Shown here one piece after another: positions 34,635 through 47,240 of a DNA stretch of 64,000 nucleotides (position 1 is its first letter; every line of letters begins with the position of its first letter). The stretch comes from Phoenix dactylifera (Eukaryota > Streptophyta > Magnoliopsida > Arecales > Arecaceae). The stretch spans positions 3,534,001 to 3,598,000 of the forward strand of contig NC_052393.1 in NCBI RefSeq assembly GCF_009389715.1. Reading direction: 5' to 3'. The notes beneath the pieces were generated by a model, which was not told the DNA's origin, did no database searches, and saw only the letters and a program-made list of their open reading frames with translations. The translations under genes were made by a program, and so were the position numbers.

Positions 34635-35065
34635 TAAGGCTGCAAATAGGTCGGGTTGAACCGTGACCTGACCCGATCCATTTTGGAGGATCTATTGGGC
34701 CGGGTCGGGTTCTAAAAATAAATCCGTTCCATTTTCTGGGTCGGGTTTGGGTTTACTGAATTTCGATCCGACCTATTTGAAATCTGGATAATTTTGGATT
34801 TTTAATTGTACGACTCGATCCGACCCAGATTTGTAAAATTATTTGGGCCCGCGGGCTGCAGTCCGAGGAGGTGCAAACACAAGTTCTAAATCCATAGATG
34901 AGTTAGCTCGAACCAGTTCCAATTTTTTTGGTCGGATTCGAGTTATACATGGATCCGACTCGATCCGAATGACCCGTTAGGTCAAAAATTGTAGCAGTGA
35001 CCCGAACAAGGAACCGAATTGGGTCAGGGTAACTCATAATCCGACTCGACTCATTTGCACCCCTA
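34635..35065. mobile_element. hAT-like MITE with decayed 8-bp target duplication
   Basis: Left end TAAGGCTGCAAATAGGTCGG and the reverse complement of the right end, TAGGGGTGCAAATGAGTCGA, form imperfect terminal inverted repeats (about 16 of 21). Flanking octamers CTTGTAGT (34627-34634) and CTTGCAGC (35066-35073) differ only by two C/T transitions. The interior is rich in GGGTCGGGTT and CCGACTCGA-type subterminal repeats. There is no transposase coding. Confidence 0.6.
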
Positions 35066-35073
35066 CTTGCAGC

Positions 35074-36195
35074 TTACATCTTAAATTAAGTCATCTTGAG
35101 CGAACTACATTAATTAATAATGAATCAATATGCATGCTTGCATACATACATACATATGTGCGTGCGCGCGCATACGTGCTTGTGCGTGTTCGACGCTACC
35201 ATGCATGTCAAGAGTAATTGAAATAAGATTGTTCATTTTCAATATATTATGTATTTTAAATAATTATTTAGTATATATTTAGTTATAATTATATTAATTT
35301 GATGTGCATTGCGCTTCCAAAATAGCAAAATAGCAACTGAGATGAAGTCACGCTCTAATTAGTTGGCTAAATGTCTGTTTATCCGCAAGCTGTTAACAGA
35401 CGTTACAGCGGCCTTTAAGCCTAACTTGGTTGCTGAATTCCCAGCTGAGGAAAAGGACTACCCTGCCTTTATCCTAGATTGTGTGGATGGGCCAATTAGT
35501 TGATGTTTGGAGATCCTATGAACCTAGGGTGTACTTGGTTTGCAATCGAAATCGAAATTGAAATTAGAATAACTATATCCTCCGATGCATTTGATTTATA
35601 ATCAGAACTGGAATTGAAGCTAGAATAGGATTTGAAGTAGAGATTGAATTTTGGAAGATAGAGGTATTTCTATTCTTCTGCAGAATCTGAAACTCTTTTC
35701 TAACTAAAGAGCTAAAATAGAAATCACTCATTTTCATTGTCACTTTATAGTTCAAGTTTCTTTAACCAAATATACAAATTAAGTACCAAACTCGGGCATG
35801 TTCTGGCTTTTCCTACCTTGTCCTCACGAAAGAAGGTAAAAGTGGTTCTAGGTTCAAGGGACACCTGCGGACTTAGGCCTAGCTGTTATGATTTGATGCA
35901 TGATGTGCGTCTCTCTCTCTCCCTCTCTTTTTATTGGCTCAATGACGCAAGACAAAAGGAACCTCTTGGTTACCATTTTATACCAGACATAAGAAATGAT
36001 GTTGCGAATTCCAAATTATGTTTGACTTCTAAATCGATGACGTGGAATTGCAGCTGTGACTTTACAAAGATTTTTCTGCGGGCAAAAGATCACATAATTC
36101 TTCATTCAAAGCTTGATGGAATTTAATGTTGCTGCGTCAGACTTCTTTCCCTCTCGTAGTGGACCGTAAAGAAATCCCAGATACACCAAACTTGA
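35074..36195. other. Spacer, no gene seen
   Basis: Contains an alternating purine-pyrimidine tract at about 35140-35190 (CATACATA then GTGCGTGCGCGCGCAT) and AT-rich sequence; no gene recognised. Confidence 0.45.
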
Positions 36196-36673
36196 TCGGG
36201 CTCGTTTGGTTCGTAGAAAAATAAGAAGAAAAAATATGGTCAACGAAAAAGTAATGAGATGCCTTTTGATTGGAGTTTTCAAAAAAAAAATAAAAAAATT
36301 ATATTTCTATAAAAATATGATTTTCACATTTCATGAAAAAGTCTTTTCTATGAAAAATATGGAAAAGTTACTTTTCCATGAGCCGGAAATCACTCCATTT
36401 TTATTTTTTCCAAAAATAGCCTTCAGCATTAAAGAAGCATTAAAGACCTAATTTTTATTAAGGGTATAATAAGAATTACACTTAACTTTTTTTGAAAAAT
36501 AGATGGTCAACCAAACATAAGTACTCTGCAAATCTGTCACTTTCTTATGGTCAACCAAACATAAGTACTCTGCAAATCTGTCACTTTCTTATGGTCAACC
36601 AAACATGCCAAAAGTACTTTTCTAGACATTTTTTTTTAGAAATCTCCTTCTCAGAAATCATATTTTTTGATTG

Positions 36674-36743
<70 letters not shown>

Positions 36744-36766
36744 TCTCACGAACCAAACCAGCCCGA
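36196..36766. mobile_element. TIR MITE with GGGCTCGTTTGGTTCG ends
   Basis: Left end TCGGGCTCGTTTGGTTCGT and the reverse complement of the right end differ at one of 19 positions. This terminal type is common in plant Harbinger-like or related MITEs. Inside are a 44-bp tandem repeat (copies at 36503, 36547 and a partial at 36591) and a 67-nt poly(A) run. No clear target duplication was found, so the superfamily is uncertain. Confidence 0.6.
36674..36740. repeat. Poly(A) homopolymer, 67 nt
   Basis: An uninterrupted A-run near the right end of the MITE. True length may differ because homopolymers are error-prone. Confidence 0.85.
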
Positions 36767-39700
36767 CAAGGTACATAAGCATAGTTTCCGTGAAATGCAT
36801 CTTCGTGTAGTGCAAACTACATAGCCTCATTACCATGTTGGATCTACTCGATTCAATATTAAAGATTACATGACATCTAAATAAAAAATGCTAAAAATAA
36901 TCCGATCGTGTACCTCACCAACCCCGGACTACTATATCAGGCCTAACTGACGCAATCTCATAACTACTACATCATGTCCCATACCAACTTTAACTACCAT
37001 ATTGAATTGGTGATATGGCAAGTGATCTATGGCAGTAATCTATTTACACAGACTATACCTGTAACTCAATGTGCTTAGTCATCCTTCGCCCGCGTGCATG
37101 TGTCATGCGTAATGCCTAGCACCATTCATCCAACTCCACGACGATAATGTGCTTAGTCATCTTTCTTCCGCCTTTTTGATAGAAAAACTGGGATGAGCGT
37201 ATTTAATTGTAAAACAGCAAACCAAACCATATCAAATCATAACAGCGAGGAGGAAAAATTTTTGCCTACGTTGTATGCACCACATCACCGTGCATGCCAC
37301 CAATTGAATCCACTCGTTTTTTGAACCCAATTCATCAAGCATGTACCTTGATATATCATTATAGAAACGAGCGATTATGGTTTATAGCATGTGCTGCCGA
37401 TGAGAACTAATTGACTCTAGGTACTGCGGCGAGAAGCGCAATGACGCTGAAGAGCTCAGTGGTCAACTGCTCTAGTCGGAATTCGAGGAGGTAAGTGGCG
37501 CTCGGTTGCTGCAATCGAGGTCCTCGTCGGATGGCAGCCCTCCAACTTGAAATAGCACAAAGCAAAAAAGCCCTTTAGCCGGAACGTATCCGGCGGAAAT
37601 CCTATGATGCCTAAGTCGCTGGACAATCAAAGAATAGAAGGAGGTTGTATTTCGGTCTGCTAGAGTGTTCTTCCTCTTACTTACATCTTTTGCCCTCATT
37701 TTTTTTTTTTGGATATTTAGTTATCTACCACTAAAAAATTAGGGTATATGGGTCGATAAAAAGTGACTGGCTCGAGTATGACCTGGACATCGGGTAATAT
37801 TTTATGCACGGATTGAGTCTTTTGGTGAGCTGTATCCCATACGAAGGCGCATCAGCATGAAATGCTATAAGGCGCATGCAGTGCACGAGATAATTTCTCC
37901 AGCCATCAGAGAATCCGTGGCCAACCTGTATATGACGCGAAAGCAACCGCCGGTCTTGACTTTTTGTCAGCGGCCCGATCACACGAGCCGAAGAGTCAAG
38001 CTCGTTGAAATCTTTTGGGTAAAAAGTCCACGTAGGATGGTGAAGATTAAATGCCCTGGCCGGCCTTTCCACGTCAAATCTTGGAATTAGAGGCAAACAG
38101 CTGCGCGGCTTAACTAAAAAGTCTAAAATCCACACAGAATCGATGCCAATTAACTACTTTGGAAAGGAGGAAAAAAAAGCAGCGAGAAATTAATGGGCTC
38201 ACCAAACGCACGTCCGGGTCGTGCCATTGGCTCGGGGTCGCGTCACTCCCGATCCGGACTTTAATGCGTTCCGTGTCAATGCGTCGGCGACTTCTCTGCA
38301 GGGCCGCAGCGCTTGGATTCGTCCGCCGCGGGGTTGGTAGACCGGTGAGGCTGCGGTTGAGACTTACCAAACCCCGGTATAGTTTGACGTTCGTAATATT
38401 TATATAATTTCTATTTATATACACCATATGTATTTATATGCTTAATCTGTAAAAAAAATATATAAAATATATAAATAAACCTATTGTATTCTACCAGTTT
38501 AAGATTTTGGAATAAATGATAATTTTAACATAGTATCAGAAGTTTTGAGTTCGAATCCTAGTGGGATCACTCTCTAACCCCATTATTATTTTTTCTTGAT
38601 ATAGTTATTACTAGGTTTGCATTGATAATGTTTTTTGTTTGTGAGGTTGAAAATTCAAAATTAAAGATATGTTGAATTAAATGTCTATTCTCAAAACAAT
38701 AGTAGTATCCTATTTATATTTGTTCATATTTAAATTCACATCCATTTCAATTTCTTTGCTTGGGCACGGTAATTATTTGTCAGAGATTCAGGTGCAGAAT
38801 TAAACGTGGGTGCCAAGCAGCTATCCCAATCGCAGCATGGGATAATATAAGCTTTAGTCCATGCAAAGAAAATTAAGTCGAATCCTCTTTTCCATGCGTG
38901 TTCTTCTTCTCTGACTAATTAATCAAATTTGGTACAGAATCGGTTTGACTAGTTGCAAATCCTATAGCTGACATTAACCAAAGAAAGATCCACCTGCAAA
39001 TAATATGAATGGAAACGATCCATGCCATCTAATCTAAATTTCAGGAGTTCATTCAAGGCTCCTATGTCAGACTTGGTCTTCGATTCCACGGCGGCGTTCC
39101 TTTGTCCAGGTTAATTAATTTCAGATCCATACATATCGATTCATAGATACCGTATACATCTATGTTTTTGTTTCCTAAAACAATTGAAGTCACGAAACGA
39201 AACAAAACAAGACAAGGACACCCATGGTACGAAAATTTGCAAGAAAGTTTGGACCCGCCGAGCGAGAGCGAAAGAACGGTTTGAAGTTTGAAATTTGAAC
39301 TTTGTCACCATGCATTGGGCCATACATGATCGTCCAACTCTCAAGAGAACTTATCCCAAGAAGAAAATTAAAATAAAAAAAACCACCACAGATGACAAGG
39401 CTTTTTAATGCAAATATACTCTAACTATTAGCTCCTTGGTATTCTCTACTATTTGGATAATCCTGTGTAATCCAACACTAAAAATATTAGGCCATGAGGA
39501 AAAAGAAACGAAGTGACATACTGCTAAATTTCAAGAAATGTGGGACAAAGATGATGCCATACATGAAGATACTCTGACTTGAGTCCTACATCAGCAGTAT
39601 TATAGGTTTTTGGCATCAATTGGATGCGATCCTCTGAGTCAAGATCCTCTTCAGTCTAGGATTGAACTGGAGAGGTCATGCCCTAGTTTGTGTGCTGTAG

Positions 39701-42700
39701 ATCAGCCATGATTACATGATTAAGGCTTGTGGTTCATGTTCTACACAGCGGAGGAGTCCTATCCGATCATAATTCTGGCCACACATGGATGGTTTGTTAT
39801 TTTTTTTTATTTTTTTTTGATGGCTGCTCATATTAGCCTCGCGTGAGCACAACCATCAGAGTCCAGAAAGATAATACACTCTAGAGGTGAGGGAACATAT
39901 ACATAACATCTCTAGAGAATCTTCCCAGAGTGGTAAGCATTAAAGGGGGCGAGATGATTTGTTATTCAAAATGAAGCTTCAGGACCTCGACCCTGAATCC
40001 AAGAGGATCTGAGCTCATCATCATTACTTTGTATAACTACCACTAAGATATGATCACCCTCAACAATTCTTTAAGACATTAATTTCTCTCTTAATAGTTG
40101 CTTTAGGTAACGTTCCAATAATGCCGGATCGCTGCCAACGGATGGAAAACTTCCCTTGAAACCATTTTTTTTTGGTCATAACGAAACCATGAGCACTATT
40201 TGCCCTTTCAGTTTGAACTGAGTCTATTTAGAACAAAATATCAATATTTGATTATTATAAAATAATACACAATAAGGAAAAATGTATCCCTGCATGCATA
40301 TTGCTCGAGTAAGATCATCAAATAAAGTCAACACTTATTTTCTTGCACATAATTTTGAATAAAAAATATATTTTTAATTAAGTAGTTAGTAAAAGCATAG
40401 AACAATTCTCAAAATTATTACCATATAACAACCATCATAGCCGGACAAGTGCTGGATACTGGTTGTTATTTGAGAACCAGTTACAATGGTCGTGCCATTG
40501 CCAATTTTAAACATAGATTTTTTAATATGAATACCCTCCAAAATATCAAATTTTATATATATACTTTTTCAAAATTGATATTATATGTGTACCCTCGTAA
40601 AACACTTGTTTGGCTATTCTACCTTTTTCTTATGCTTATTTTTGCATATGTACCAACGCCATCTAACGTCGTTAAAAAATTAATGGTTTCAATTTAAAAT
40701 AGCTAAAATATTCTTAATGAATAGATGCGCAACAAAAAAAGCTATCACGATGGAAAACAAAATAAATATAGTTTTTATTTTAATTAAAATAAATATAATT
40801 TTTATTAATGCTGTTAGAAGAACCGTTATATTAGAAGTATTTGTGCAAAAACAATATTTTATAAAAGTACAAAAATAAATATAAATTTTAAAAGAGTATT
40901 TATACAAATTTACATTTTTATAAAAATATTTATACAAAAATCTCTTTAAGCATTGGCCTTTGTCGTACGAGGCACAGGGAATGCAGTAACTTTCTTAGCC
41001 AATCATTTGACTTCAATTGTTCTCAGTGTCCTAGCTGCCTCTTGTGATCACCCTTGACCTTTGTCAAGGAATTCTTTTTGTCCTGATCCAAATACCGCCG
41101 AATCGTTTGAATCATTGATGCCCCATTCTCCCTCCATTCTAAGGGCCGCCATTGAGCACCAATGGAGTGTAACATTTCTTATAATTTTAAATTTGACTCC
41201 AAAGGCTGCAAAGCATTTCTTAAGGTCAAAAGTCTGAGTATGAGCTAAACTTAGACATCCAATCCAGCTAAAAAGTTACACTTATCCATAATGCCACATA
41301 AGGTTTGTCTCCCACTGTTATTTGGAGTCTTGCATCTGTTTACCTCATCAGTGCTGCATGACGGGGAAGACGGCCACCAACTCGGGGCCCTTTTCATTCC
41401 AACACTACTCTTTTGATTCGCAGAAAGAAGAAAAAAAATATATAGTTAATAAAAAATGTAAAAAAAGCTTATGTGATGCTATACATATAGCCGAGTGAAT
41501 TTCGAAGCTTGCTCTTCCAAAGGAGCTTTCTAGCTACTGACCTCGTGGAGGACCCTTCCGGTCAAGCACATCCATCAACGGAGGTCGAATTCTAGCAGCG
41601 AATGAGAATAGAGGATGTAGGATCGAAAGAGGAATTCGTTTAAGCAAGAGCATAGAATTTTTAAAGAAGAAAAATAAACAATAGTTTTTTCTAAAAATAA
41701 AATTTTTATATTTAATAAAAAAATCATAAAGAACACAAAAAAGTTTAATTACCGTCATTCAGCAATTGGAATATTTTTTTTTCCGAAGGTTCCCTCAAAC
41801 TTTGAGATAGAATGAAGTAAGATTTTTTTCTTTATTTAGAATATAATAAGTATTTTATATAAATTTTTCAAAAAAGTTAGTGCTTAACAAAATATAAGTT
41901 GTTTTGAAATGTGGCAATTTTTGCAGACACCGACTTTTCAAAAAAAATATTCTAATAAAAAAATTCTTTTTATAAACTAAATAAGTTCTCTGTGAAATGG
42001 GTTATGTCGATGTGGTTGTACATAACGTTAGACACCATCTACTCCTCCTTAATATATTAATCTAACGAGATGCCATGGAATGAGAGAGTAGTAATCAAGT
42101 AATATATTGATATTAATTTTCTCGAAATAAAAAAGAAGCAGAAGATCGGAAACCGTAGTCATTTATTGGAAAACAAAACCCACACGAGACCCAAAAGAAT
42201 TAGTTGGGGTAGTTCTACAAAGATTGGAGAGTTCAGTCACTTGGTAGCGCCTGTCTTCTTATAAATTGCACTCTTTCAAAAGGGAAGGATTTAAACAGCT
42301 GAAATTTGGGCAAAAGTTGCCTCTGTTTGCCAACAAGAATATCAAGTTATTTTCCCCTATGAATGCTACTTATCCAGCCCTTGCAATATAAATTTAGTAA
42401 ATATGGCTCTAGCCCTTGCAATATAAATTTAGTGACTATGGCATGAACTTGAACATGGCAAGTTCAGCATATTGAGAGAGCCAAAAAATTCCAACCATCG
42501 TAAATAAAAAAAAATGTAAAAGAACCACTATAAGAGTTAAATACCGGTTGTTTGTTGAAGCTTTCATATGCAGATGTATGGTTAGCTAAGGGAGCTAGCT
42601 CTTCCTAAGGAAAGACAAGTTTTTTTTTTTTTTTTTTCTAATCAAATAAAAAGTGACGGCATCGAAAGATGGGCTATAGTCCACATGAGGGCAAATTATA

Positions 42701-43600
42701 ACTTATACGACGTGCACCGTATAGCCATGCATCGTATCAATGATTTGGTCTGATTTTCATAGGCTCCATTCATCTCGTGCTTATTTTGGTAATCGGTCTA
42801 TGAGAAGCAAATATTATAATTTGTATGGTGCACGATTATATTGATGCACGTGGCGTAGAATATAATCTCTTATGTAAGAGACAATAGGTTATGTCCGATT
42901 TTTAACTTAAAAGTGGAAGAAAAGTCCGCAATTTTAGGCCTCGTTAGACAGGAGGCAAGGAGAAATTCTACACTCATAGTCAAAGTCTGTTCAACGTTGA
43001 CAAATCCGGGGGTTGCCAAACGTGTGTAAATCCAAAACGGCTGCGGCATGTAATTCCGGACCGGCGGCTCTCCTCCGGCGGCTATTTGACGCTCGGGATC
43101 TCTTCATATCGACATCAAAAAAATTTACAAAACGAGCAGTTATGCATAAAATAAGATAATAAAACATTAAAATATTATGCCCCCAGAGACCTGCAGCCGT
43201 CCTGCGGCCCCATTTTGACCACGTCCCAGAGGTTTGTCCGTGAAGCCGCTGAACCAACGGCCAATACGTTCGCATTCCAAAACCCTCCGTTTCCCCACAA
43301 AAGTTTAAAAAACTTTATCCCATTATTGTGATGCTTCCGCTTTGATGTATCCAAGAGCCGTTTTTACTTGGACTCAACCCTCCCTCGGCTCTTCAAGCCT
43401 TGAATCCTCACGTGTCCCCTCCCTGCTCTCTGTTGTTGCGGTCCAAAACCAGAGGCGAAACAGAGAGATGCAGAGACTTGTTCAAAGAGTGATTTGCGGA
43501 ATTGCATGAAACGTTTGTAAATATCCACGCACCAGGGTCCCACTTGCAGACTGTCAGATACGGACACAAGAGATTCAGCTCACCTTCTCTTGCCTTCTCG
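36767..43600. other. Gene-free spacer
   Basis: AT-rich DNA with no domain-bearing open frame. A GTTCGAATCC B-box-like sequence at about 38556-38565 could mark a decayed SINE or a primer-binding-type site. A small 35-bp tandem duplication lies at 42376-42445. Confidence 0.45.
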
Positions 43601-43601
43601 C

Positions 43602-43608
43602 TATAAAT
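43602..43608 (+). promoter_or_regulatory. TATA box of the thaumatin-like gene
   Basis: TATAAAT in a CT-rich setting 106 bases upstream of the ATG at 43708, implying a leader of about 75 nt. Confidence 0.65.
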
Positions 43609-43707
43609 TCACTCCCCTCCCCTTCAAATTCCCAAAGCTCTCTAGGCTTCTACTGCATTCTCGTGAAGACAAAAGCCAATCAAAGGAACCGACCAAAATC
43701 CTCTAAA

Positions 43708-45505
43708 ATGGCCATTTCCCCAATTCTTCTGGTCCTTCATTCTCTTCTTCTCTTCTTCGTTTCAGGTAATGGGCGTCCTTGAATCCCCTCCCCTGTTCTC
43801 CCCTGTTTTACTCTGTTTTCCTCTGCTTGAGGGGTTTATAGTTATAACGTGTCTTATCCTTTATGTTTCAGTGGCTCTGTCTGCGACGTTTACGCTGACG
43901 AACAACTGTGAGTACACGGTGTGGCCGGGGTTGCTATCGGGAGCAGGCACGGCGCCGCTGGAGACAACGGGGTTCGCGCTGGAAAAGGGGGCGTCGCAGA
44001 CCCTGAATGTGCCATCCAAGTGGTCCGGCCGTATCTGGGGCCGCGCCCTCTGCTCCACCGACTCCACAACCGGCAAGTTCACCTGCGTGACCGGCGACTG
44101 CGGGTCCGGCACCGTTCAGTGCTCCGGCAGCGGCGCCACTCCCCCGGCGACGCTGGCCGAGTTCACCCTCGACGGCAGCGGAGGAATGGACTTCTACGAT
44201 GTCAGCCTCGTCGACGGCTACAACCTCCCGATGCTGGTGACGCCGCAAGATGCGAGCGCCGGCGGCAACTGCAGCCCGACGGGGTGTCTGGTGGACCTCA
44301 ACGGTGTTTGCCCGTCGGACCTCAAGGTGCTGGCGAGCGCCGACGGGGGAAGCGAGAGCGTGGCGTGCAAGAGCGCCTGCGACGCCTTCGGGTCGCCGCA
44401 GTACTGCTGCAGCGGCGCCTACGGGAGCCCGAACACTTGCAAGCCTTCGTCCTACTCCCAGTTCTTCAAGAACGCCTGCCCCCGGGCTTACAGCTACGCC
44501 TTTGACGACTCCACCTCTACTTTCACCTGCAACAACGCCAACTACCTCATCACCTTCTGTCCTGACACTGCCAGGTATGGTATTTTTCGCCTTCCTCGCG
44601 ACAGTCAAATTAAAGCTCTTCTCTTTTTCCTTCCTTCCTTCCACCCGTCTGTGGGTGCGGCCAAGTGCTTCGGGTTCGGGGCAGATACGTATAGTGATTT
44701 AGATTGCTCTCTTTGCGTTAATGGGTCGCAACGCAAGGGTGTTTGAAGTGGGCGCGGCAAGGAAGGCTTTCCCTTCTGGCCGTGTATACAGATGCGTGCA
44801 CTCTTGCTCCGCCTCCGGCCTGTTTAAACCAAAATTGATAGATGGCGCGACCGCCGGACGTAACGTTGGAGAGATGATTTGATATATCCCGGTCCCAGAC
44901 AAGCTTCGCTAAGCTGTCTCTTATTCGCCAGTCAACCTTCTGTGCTGACATGGCAGGTTGCGATTTGTTTAGTGGGCCATGCTAAAATTGCATGAAACAT
45001 CAGCCGAACTGGCTACTAAATATCTCATCTCTTCGCCCTGGGAGAATGGAGAGGCGGTCCGGCTTAGTGTCGGTATGGGCTTGCGTGCGCGTCTGAGCCA
45101 CCTTACTTTACTGTGGTCTACGGTCTCTCGTCCCCTTCCACACCTTGTCTGGATTTGGGATGATACCAAGTTCGGCCTCCACAATTGCCTGCTCGCCTAA
45201 TAAGGTCGTTCCAATTGCACCAGTCCAAACGACCCAGAATCCCACCTCTCCAACTTCTCAAAATATAGTTGGATACTTGAATTCCTTATACAATATCTAA
45301 CTAGTTTTGTGGTCTTTTCTGATCCTCTAACAGCCAGAAATCGGCGGGCGAGAATCCGGCGGCGGCGGCAGGGCTGCCCGTGATCAACAACACGATGGTC
45401 TTCCAAAGCGGCGACCAAGCCAGCGGCAGCCGCACTCGCGCGGCGCTTCTCCCCATGCTTCTCGCCGTCCTCGCCGCGTCGTGCCTATCATCGCGTCACT
45501 GGTGA
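43708..45505 (+). CDS. Thaumatin-like protein (PR-5 family) with hydrophobic C-terminal tail
   Basis: Three exons: 43708-43765, 43872-44574, 45334-45505; GT-AG introns; frame closes at 310 aa. The first 23 residues (MAISPILLVLHSLLLFFVSVALS) are a signal peptide, split by intron 1. The mature protein starts ATFTLTNNCEYTVWPG. The thaumatin signature is GKFTCVTGDCGSGTVQC. All 16 conserved cysteines are present, including CSGAYGSPNTC and the closing TFCPDTA. Glu of LAEFTL and the Asp residues of MDFYDVSLVDGYN supply the acidic cleft typical of antifungal members. Exon 3 adds an extension ending in a hydrophobic segment (AALLPMLLAVLAAS), suggesting GPI anchoring or membrane retention instead of free secretion. 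Likely a defence or cell-wall protein. Exons are markedly GC-rich, as in many monocot genes. Confidence 0.92.
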
Positions 45506-47003
45506 CTGGCCCACGCGCCGTACAGCGACCCTGGAGCACGCGCGGTCCATGTGCTCGCCCGCTCCCGCCGCGCGTGCCATCGTCATCCATGATGGTCCCC
45601 GAGGAACGGAAAGAAGCTCCCTCCAGATTCCATTCTTTTGCCCTCCCCGTTCTTATCAATTTTTTTTTGCCCTTAAGATGGATGATTTATATGATTGTCC
45701 AAAAAAAAAAAAATAAAATAAAACATATAATATTTTGAGAAGCTTTTGAAACTGAAGAAAACTATATGAAATATTATATATAATATATATATATTTTTTA
45801 AGATGCTTGTAAGGGTGGTTGCTAACTTGCTATTGATTGTATTGTTCATTGTATGGTGAGAGGGATTATTTTATTCACTGTATTCACACCGCGCGTAGAG
45901 CTATCACGTCGCTCTCCCGGATGTGAAATTGGGGGGTGGAGAAGAAATCAAGCGGAATATTGTAATACTTTTTCAGAAATGGACAATATCAGCAATACTT
46001 TTTCATACATGCATACAGTTTTGTTGGGTTGCTTTCGTAACCGTGAACACGCGAGTGAGATGAGAATTGTGGTTCTGTCGCTTGCAACTTGCCTTCGTAT
46101 ATGTGAATATAATAATCAACGGATATGGTTTTGTAATGTTTTATTTGGTCACAAATCCAAGGTTAGTGACCAATGACATGAGCATACAGTAGTTAATTCT
46201 AAAGAAACTATATTTGGTCATGACAACTTGTCTCGGTAATTACGTCCATAGGAGTTTAAAATATGGTGAAAGTTGTCCCGAAGAACTTTGTCAATCTCCG
46301 GCGGCAACGTTCACATAGCCAATGAAAAGGTTGAGTACAAAAGGACAACACTTACATGCATGAGGGCCCCCATTCCTAATGCTGGTGAAGTGACTTTGAA
46401 AGGGCTAAGTTTCTTTTTCTCTAGTTTTTTTTTGATGATGATGAAAGGGTTAAGTTTATCTATAATAAACTTTTGCTTCATTAGCAAAGATAATACCCAT
46501 CACTTCAGTTTTATTTTAGAGGATTTGTTGCATTTTTTGTTGTTTGTAAAGGTGCAGCACCTGCTTGATGGTCCTATGTGTCAAGGCATGCTTTGGTTTT
46601 CTTTCCATCTGGACAAATTGTGTTCGCTTATTCAATATGAAGGTAATAATGCGGGCTGAGCAGGAGTATTAACTATTTTGACAGCATGAACTTGAAGTTA
46701 ATTATACATGCATCTTTGAAATAGCAGCATCCCTTATCAAAAATATTTGTAACATTCCACAGCTTGTGGAAAACCTTCTAATTTTTGCTGGCGAATGAAA
46801 TTAGCTTCTGTCCTATTCCTCAACACACAAATATTACTCTCAACAAAATTTTAACCATGACTAGAAAAATTAGTTTTTTATTATACAATAAATGCTAATA
46901 GAAAGAAGTATTCAAATCTCTAGAAGAGAATTTGAGAAATTTTCCAAGAAATAGGAACAAGATTGAAGGCAACAAGAAAGTAACTTCTTTATTTCTTTAG
47001 CAG
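45506..47003. other. 3' region of thaumatin-like gene and spacer
   Basis: AT-rich DNA with AATAAA-type sequences at about 45712 that could serve for polyadenylation. No gene recognised. Confidence 0.45.
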
Positions 47004-47240
47004 ACATCACAAAGCTATATAGATTTAATTTCATGATTAACATTTTTAGTGTTCTCAAAAGTGACTAGTACTTTTTAGAACAATAACAACTAATTCTAGC
47101 AAATTTTAAGCTAAGTTAAGCTTTTCAAAAACATCATAAAGCTACATAGCTTTAATTTCATGGTTAACATTTTCTCAAAAGTGATCAGTACTTTTTAGGA
47201 TAATAAATGCTAATTCTAGCAAATTTTAAGCTAAGTTAAG
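47004..47240. repeat. Diverged 120-bp tandem duplication
   Basis: Copies at 47004-47120 and 47131-47240 share ACATCA(C/T)AAAGCTA, TTTAATTTCATG and AAATTTTAAGCTAAGTTAAG blocks. AT-rich, non-coding. Confidence 0.7.

Noticed and set aside
36651..36836. Small frame with a long poly-Phe stretch
   Set aside because: Produced by the A/T homopolymer inside the MITE.
43921..44702. Several long frames (150-236 codons) overlapping the thaumatin-like exon 2
   Set aside because: GC-rich shadow frames of Arg/Ala-rich composition; the thaumatin frame has signature and 16 cysteines.
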